A stretch of 9,292 bases of DNA, taken from positions 1 through 9,292 of the forward strand of contig JAGCRE010000020.1 of NCBI GenBank assembly GCA_017964865.1, given 5' to 3'. The notes beneath the pieces were generated by a model that saw only the letters and a program-made list of their open reading frames with translations, searched no databases and had not been told where the DNA came from. Shown piece by piece: positions 6,010-9,292 of this stretch; positions within the stretch are counted from its first letter, which is position 1, and each line of letters starts with the position of its first letter. Made by a program: the position numbers and the translations under genes. This stretch comes from Alphaproteobacteria bacterium. GTDB taxonomy: Bacteria; Pseudomonadota; Alphaproteobacteria; Rs-D84.

Positions 6010-6657
6010 TTAGCCGCGAGTGAACCAAATTGCAAGTATTTTCAACAATTCTTCGGCTGCATTTATGCTGGCCGCCTTTTTAGAATTTCCCGTTCCTGTT
6101 GCCGTTTTGCCCAACGCTGTCACACGAACATTAAACACCGGTTTGTGTGCCACCCCCGTCGGTGGCAGGTATTCATACACCGGCAATTCACCATTGGTTT
6201 GACGCTGGACCAGTTCCTGAAGTGTGGTTTTTGGATCTTTTGGTGCCGTTGCATCTGCCAAAACCATATCATGCCAAATATCAACAATCACCGAACGTGC
6301 CGCATCAAACCCACCGTCCAGAAATATCGCCCCCAGGACCGCTTCAACCGCATTGGCCAACATATGATTTATGCGACCCGCTGTCATATGTCCGTGATGA
6401 ACCCGATGTGCAAAATCCATTTCATTTGCAACGCGGGCCAGTGTATCGGTTGAAACCAACATTGCATGCCGACGTGCCAGTTCCCCCTCGGTTTCATTTG
6501 GAAACGTTTTATACAACAATTCTGCAATGGTTAACCCCAAAACGCGGTCGCCAACAAATTCCAGACGTTCATTGTTGTGCGTGGCATTTGCCCCACTTTG
6601 GGTCAATGCCGTTTCCAACAACGATTTATCTTTGAATTTGTATTTTAATTCCAGCAT
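6010..6657 (-). CDS. rnc: Ribonuclease III
   Basis: RNase III cuts double-stranded RNA, processing rRNA precursors and some mRNAs, as a dimer using metal ions. The 215-residue protein is of normal length. The nuclease domain (about 1-135) has the signature NERLEFVGDRVLGL with Glu30, Glu33 and Asp37, then EGEL (Glu58), then NAVEAVLGAIFLDGG with the key Glu105. A double-stranded RNA-binding domain follows (about 141-208, ending NSKKAASINAAEELL). The GDRVLGL form is typical of alphaproteobacteria. One oddity: residue 102, equal to the metal-binding Asp114 of E. coli RNase III, is Asn. The gene starts 1 base after the lepB stop, with its ribosome binding region inside the lepB end, and is followed by secG. 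Confidence 0.93.
   Translation of the reverse strand: MLELKYKFKDKSLLETALTQSGANATHNNERLEFVGDRVLGLTIAELLYKTFPNETEGELARRHAMLVSTDTLARVANEMDFAHRVHHGHMTAGRINHMLANAVEAVLGAIFLDGGFDAARSVIVDIWHDMVLADATAPKDPKTTLQELVQRQTNGELPVYEYLPPTGVAHKPVFNVRVTALGKTATGTGNSKKAASINAAEELLKILAIWFTRG
6352..6354 (-). other. Asn at a conserved RNase III active-site Asp position
   Basis: The codon for residue 102 reads AAT (Asn) on the minus strand. In the family this position is usually Asp, as in the ADxxEA motif (Asp114 in E. coli), while the following catalytic Glu (Glu105 here) is kept. The single base difference from GAT is visible; its effect on activity is inference. Confidence 0.6.
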
Positions 6658-6658
6658 C

Positions 6659-7534
6659 TTAATTTATCCCCATACCAAATCGGCCCCAACGCATTTTGTT
6701 GCCCCATGACCATATCGACAACATCGGTGCATAGTAATTATGCGAATACCAAATAAACCATACACGACCCAAGACATTATCACGCGACACCGCCCCAATG
6801 TGGGCACGCGAATCTGCACTGTTGTCGCGATTGTCCCCCATAAAGAAGAAGTGTTTTTCTGGCACAGTGAACAATTCGGTATTATCCAACGGTGCATCAT
6901 CAGACGCTTCGATAATACTGTGCATGACGCCGTTTGGCAATGTTTCATCATATTCGGTCATTTTAAATACGCCACATGCCCCGTTATATTCACGACAATA
7001 CCGATCAGATTTATATTCAATCGTGTAATTATATGGTGCCGGTTCATTATCTATCCATATCTTGTTTCCCTTAATCGACATATTGTCTTTGTAATACCCA
7101 ACACTGCGTATCGATTTCGGTAATACTGCGACAATATACGGACGTGGATTGTCACGCTTTACCATTTCACCGTTAATATACAAGCGTCCCTTTGTCATCT
7201 GGATTGTATCGCCCGGCAATCCAATTAAACGCTTAACGTAATCTTGGCCTTCGTTAACAGGATTACGAAACACAACAACATCGCCAACATTTGGTTCTGT
7301 TGCGAAAAACCGACCGTTCCATAATTTCCACGAACCAAACGGGAAAGAATAACGTGAATATCCATATTCCCACTTTTCCACAAAAATATGGTCACCAACG
7401 TGCAACGTTGGTATCATTGAACCCGATGGAATGTTAAATGGTTCCAACAACAAACTGCGAAACACAATCGCAATCAACACCCCATAAAAGATAGTATTAA
7501 ACCATTCACGTGTCATATTTTTCTTGGCCGGCAT
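6659..7534 (-). CDS. lepB: Signal peptidase I (leader peptidase)
   Basis: LepB removes Sec and Tat signal peptides at the outer face of the inner membrane. In the 291-residue form one membrane helix (about 12-29) leads into the conserved boxes. The nucleophile Ser39 sits in NIPSGSMIPTL, the general base Lys101 in DYVKRLIGLPGD, and the closing box MGDNRDNSADSR lies near 233-243. A larger region between the Lys box and the last box holds Cys180 and Cys187, a possible disulfide pair like that in E. coli LepB. EPFNIPSGSM and YGYSRYSFPF resemble alphaproteobacterial LepB. The frame is open to an ATG at 7606, but the ATG at 7534 has AAGGA about 9 bases upstream and fits the family start; the longer form would run through the promoter region. 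The stop lies 1 base before the rnc ATG. Confidence 0.93.
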   Translation of the reverse strand: MPAKKNMTREWFNTIFYGVLIAIVFRSLLLEPFNIPSGSMIPTLHVGDHIFVEKWEYGYSRYSFPFGSWKLWNGRFFATEPNVGDVVVFRNPVNEGQDYVKRLIGLPGDTIQMTKGRLYINGEMVKRDNPRPYIVAVLPKSIRSVGYYKDNMSIKGNKIWIDNEPAPYNYTIEYKSDRYCREYNGACGVFKMTEYDETLPNGVMHSIIEASDDAPLDNTELFTVPEKHFFFMGDNRDNSADSRAHIGAVSRDNVLGRVWFIWYSHNYYAPMLSIWSWGNKMRWGRFGMGIN

Positions 7535-7565
7535 CTTTTGTATTCCTTTCTTTTGTTGCGAACAT

Positions 7566-7592
7566 TTTATAACTTGAATTGCATTAACGCAA
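7566..7592 (-). promoter_or_regulatory. Possible promoter of the lepB-rnc-secG operon
   Basis: On the minus strand TATAAA (7566-7571, 5 of 6) has TTGCGT (7587-7592, 4 of 6) upstream with a short 15-base spacer. The -35 match lies inside the inverted repeat at 7571-7595. The -10 is convincing, the -35 and spacing are weak. Confidence 0.4.
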
Positions 7593-7595
7593 GTT
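7571..7595. promoter_or_regulatory. Inverted repeat between divergent lepB and comM (possible operator)
   Basis: AACTTG at 7571-7576 and CAAGTT at 7590-7595 are exact inverted arms separated by 13 bases, and a second nested pair (TTGC at 7579-7582, GCAA at 7589-7592) is also present. It occupies most of the 74-bp gap and overlaps the proposed promoters in both directions. A shared regulator site is an inference from position and symmetry. Confidence 0.4.
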
Positions 7596-7602
7596 TTAAT
7601 AT
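7574..7602 (+). promoter_or_regulatory. Possible comM promoter
   Basis: TTGAAT at 7574-7579 and TAATAT at 7597-7602 (4 of 6 each) are spaced by 17 bases. The implied start of transcription, near 7609, coincides with the comM ATG, so the message may be leaderless. The matches are weak, so treat as tentative. Confidence 0.3.
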
Positions 7603-7608
7603 GCACCT

Positions 7609-9132
7609 ATGATTTCACTAAATTCAATTATTTTTAATGGGATGGATGCAACCCGCATTGATGTCCAGGTGCAATTAGTCAACGGTTTGGCGAAACCTGA
7701 ATTTAATATCATCGGTCTGGCGGATCGTGCGGTCAAAGAATCTGCGGAACGTATTCGCAATGTGATATCTGCATTAAACCTGCACCTGCCCCCAAAAAAG
7801 TTAACTGTGAATTTATCCCCAGCCGACGTTGAAAAGTCTGGTTCACATTTTGACCTGCCGATACTGTGTGGAATTTTGTGTGCGTTGGGTGTTTTGCCAA
7901 CAGAAAAATTATCGAACTATGTGATACTGGGCGAAATTGGTCTGGACGGTGCAATTGTCCGCACAGATGGTGTTTTACCTGCGGCCGTTTGGGCAATAAA
8001 AAACAACCTTGGGGTAATATGTCCCGCCGCCCAGGGGGCCGAGGCCGCCCTGTCCGGTCACACAAATATTGTTGCACCGGCACATGTTCTGGAATTGATA
8101 AATCATTTTAATGGTTCGGCAATTCTGCAGACACCAACCGTTTCTAAAATAGAACAAACAAATCAAAAGCCAATCGGTGATTTTGCCGAAGTTTATGGTC
8201 AAGAAGCCGCAAAACGTGCAATGGAAATCGCTGCGGCGGGCGGACACGCAATGTTAATGGTCGGTCCCCCGGGGTCGGGCAAGACAATGTTGGCATCGCG
8301 ATTGGCCACCATATTACCCGAAATGACCGCGGACGAAATTCTTGAAACATCGGTTATATATTCTATTGCGGGGCAACTGGGCGACAAATCGCTTATCACC
8401 AATCGTCCGTTCCGCAGCGTTCATCATACGGCAAGCCCTATATCACTTGCCGGTGGGGGCAGTAATGCAAAACCAGGCGAAATATCGCTGGCACATAACG
8501 GTGTTTTGTTTCTAGACGAATTACCCGAATTTGATCGAACAACATTGGAAATTCTGCGTCAGCCAATGGAATCGGGTCGAATAACAATTTCACGTGCAAA
8601 ACGTAACGCGACATACCCGGCACGATTTCAATTAATTGCCGCAATGAATCCATGTCCATGTGGACATTTGGGTAATGCCGCCCTGTCCTGTTCGCGGGCA
8701 CCACGTTGTGCCGAAGCATACCAGAATAAAATATCGGGCCCATTACTGGACCGAATTGATTTGCATGTTGATGTCGATGCGGTTAACCCATGGGAAATGA
8801 AACAAACACCAGACACACCGGCGGAAACCAGTGCCCAAATTCGCGAACGCGTTGTTGCGGCACGCCACCGCCAAATTGCACGCCAGGGAAAAATTAACGC
8901 TATGCTGGACGGTGCTGAATTAAATGCGGTTACACAAATGTCAAATGAATTGGCTGAATTTTTAAACACTGCCGCCGAAAAAATGTTACTGTCGGCACGT
9001 GGATATAATCGTATAAAACGAATCGCCCGCACAATTGCCGACCTGCGTGGGGCAGAAAACATCGAAATGACCGATGTAGCCGAGGCATTATCATATCGCC
9101 CCATTGGTCGTGGTAAATATGGTGTAAAATAA
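7609..9132 (+). CDS. comM: ComM/YifB family AAA+ ATPase (Mg-chelatase-like)
   Basis: ComM is a hexameric DNA helicase that aids branch migration during natural transformation; the family (also YifB, Mg-chelatase subunit-like) is widespread even in species not known to be competent. The 507-residue protein is full length. The N-terminal domain (about 1-165) has the family segment FNIIGLADRAVKESAERIR and VNLSPADVEKSGSHFDLPI. The AAA+ domain carries Walker A GPPGSGKT (219-226), Walker B VLFLDE (299-304), a Cys cluster (C349, C351, C361, C367) in the NPCPCGHLG region, and LLDRIDLHV (379-387). A C-terminal helical lid ends in the ARGYNRIKRIARTIADL region. The ATG at 7609 fits the family start, but no Shine-Dalgarno precedes it. 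It is divergent from lepB and ends at its own terminator. Confidence 0.93.
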   Translation: MISLNSIIFNGMDATRIDVQVQLVNGLAKPEFNIIGLADRAVKESAERIRNVISALNLHLPPKKLTVNLSPADVEKSGSHFDLPILCGILCALGVLPTEKLSNYVILGEIGLDGAIVRTDGVLPAAVWAIKNNLGVICPAAQGAEAALSGHTNIVAPAHVLELINHFNGSAILQTPTVSKIEQTNQKPIGDFAEVYGQEAAKRAMEIAAAGGHAMLMVGPPGSGKTMLASRLATILPEMTADEILETSVIYSIAGQLGDKSLITNRPFRSVHHTASPISLAGGGSNAKPGEISLAHNGVLFLDELPEFDRTTLEILRQPMESGRITISRAKRNATYPARFQLIAAMNPCPCGHLGNAALSCSRAPRCAEAYQNKISGPLLDRIDLHVDVDAVNPWEMKQTPDTPAETSAQIRERVVAARHRQIARQGKINAMLDGAELNAVTQMSNELAEFLNTAAEKMLLSARGYNRIKRIARTIADLRGAENIEMTDVAEALSYRPIGRGKYGVK

Positions 9133-9155
9133 AAATGCCCCAAACGGGGCATTTT
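9132..9155. terminator. Bidirectional terminator between comM and the right-end gene
   Basis: AAAATGCCCC at 9132-9141 pairs perfectly with GGGGCATTTT at 9146-9155 around AAAC. The stem begins in the comM stop codon and ends in the stop codon of the converging minus-strand gene, giving a compact shared terminator. The T runs are short. Confidence 0.75.
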
Positions 9156-9292
9156 AAAATTCGAAACGCATTCCCAACGTCAGGTTAGTATATATCATAT
9201 TTTGTGCACTGAACCATTCACGATGTCGTGTGTCATCTGCATTAGCCAACGACCACTCTATTTGTGGAATATATATAATACGTGCCCCAAAA
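9154..9292 (-). CDS. C-terminus of a probable outer-membrane beta-barrel protein (5' end outside window)
   Basis: On the minus strand a frame entering from the right edge gives 45 residues before TAA at 9154-9156. The residues alternate polar and hydrophobic in strand-like stretches (ARIIYIPQIEWSLA, then MIYTNLTLGMRFEF), and the chain ends in Phe after an alternating MRFEF pattern. A C-terminal aromatic residue on a final amphipathic strand is the known signal recognised by the BAM machinery. The segment DDTRHREWFS between strands suits an exposed loop. Only the end is visible, so the family (opacity-like, OmpW-like or porin) cannot be decided. It converges on comM and shares its terminator. 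Confidence 0.62.
   Translation of the reverse strand, partial: FGARIIYIPQIEWSLANADDTRHREWFSAQNMIYTNLTLGMRFEF

Noticed and set aside
5976..6035. Longer secG start at 6035
   Set aside because: It would overlap rnc and put a polar stretch before the first membrane helix; the ATG at 5975 has a proper ribosome binding site.
5638..6453. A 271-codon plus-strand open frame across secG and rnc
   Set aside because: It lies opposite two well-supported genes, and its translation shows no domain.
7535..7606. Longer lepB start at 7606
   Set aside because: The 24 extra residues would be translated from the promoter and inverted repeat region, do not match the family, and the ATG at 7534 has a good ribosome binding site.
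8628..9152. A 174-codon minus-strand open frame opposite the end of comM
   Set aside because: It is antisense to a conserved comM region and starts within the comM-side terminator hairpin.

Overview
This window looks like chromosomal sequence from an AT-rich bacterium, most likely an alphaproteobacterium, perhaps a host-associated or uncultured lineage. The taxonomic clues come from two proteins. RNase III carries the ERLEFVGDRVLGL form of its signature, and signal peptidase I has the 'EPFNIPSGSM' and 'YGYSRYSFPF' stretch typical of alphaproteobacterial LepB. The lineage call is inference from remembered family patterns, not from a search. No tRNA, rRNA, CRISPR array or insertion sequence is visible.

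Left part (1-840): the C-terminal two thirds of an HU-type nucleoid protein ends at a strong hairpin terminator. A self-contained unit follows, with a near-consensus promoter, a good ribosome binding site and a terminator. It encodes an unrecognised 155-residue membrane protein with a Lys/Ala/Pro-rich tail, one membrane segment and one EF-hand-like loop.

Middle-left (838-4232, minus strand): an apparent three-gene operon reads a 571-residue secreted protein with about 39 mature cysteines, then a SIMPL/DUF541 protein, then a XerC/XerD-type tyrosine recombinase coupled by an ATGA overlap. Its promoter lies in a 179-bp divergent region. That region also carries a near-consensus plus-strand promoter for an orphan 270-residue membrane protein with tandem Trp/Lys 11-mers beside the membrane and a C-terminal run of about 20-residue Gly-beta repeats resembling a bactofilin-like beta-helix. 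A further orphan, a 69-residue two-helix membrane protein, follows under an extended -10 promoter.

Right part (5604-9292): a minus-strand housekeeping operon lepB-rnc-secG (signal peptidase I, RNase III, SecG) is transcribed divergently from comM (YifB/ComM AAA+ protein). The 74-bp gap between lepB and comM holds an inverted repeat overlapping both putative promoters, and comM has no visible Shine-Dalgarno sequence. The window ends in the C-terminus of a probable outer-membrane beta-barrel on the minus strand.

The theme is export and cell envelope: SecG and LepB handle export, while the Cys-rich protein, the SIMPL protein, three orphan membrane proteins and the barrel are likely envelope components. 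I see no clear defence or mobile system. The most unusual items are the three orphan membrane proteins, the Cys-rich secreted protein in the xerC operon, and an Asp-to-Asn change at a metal-binding position of RNase III.
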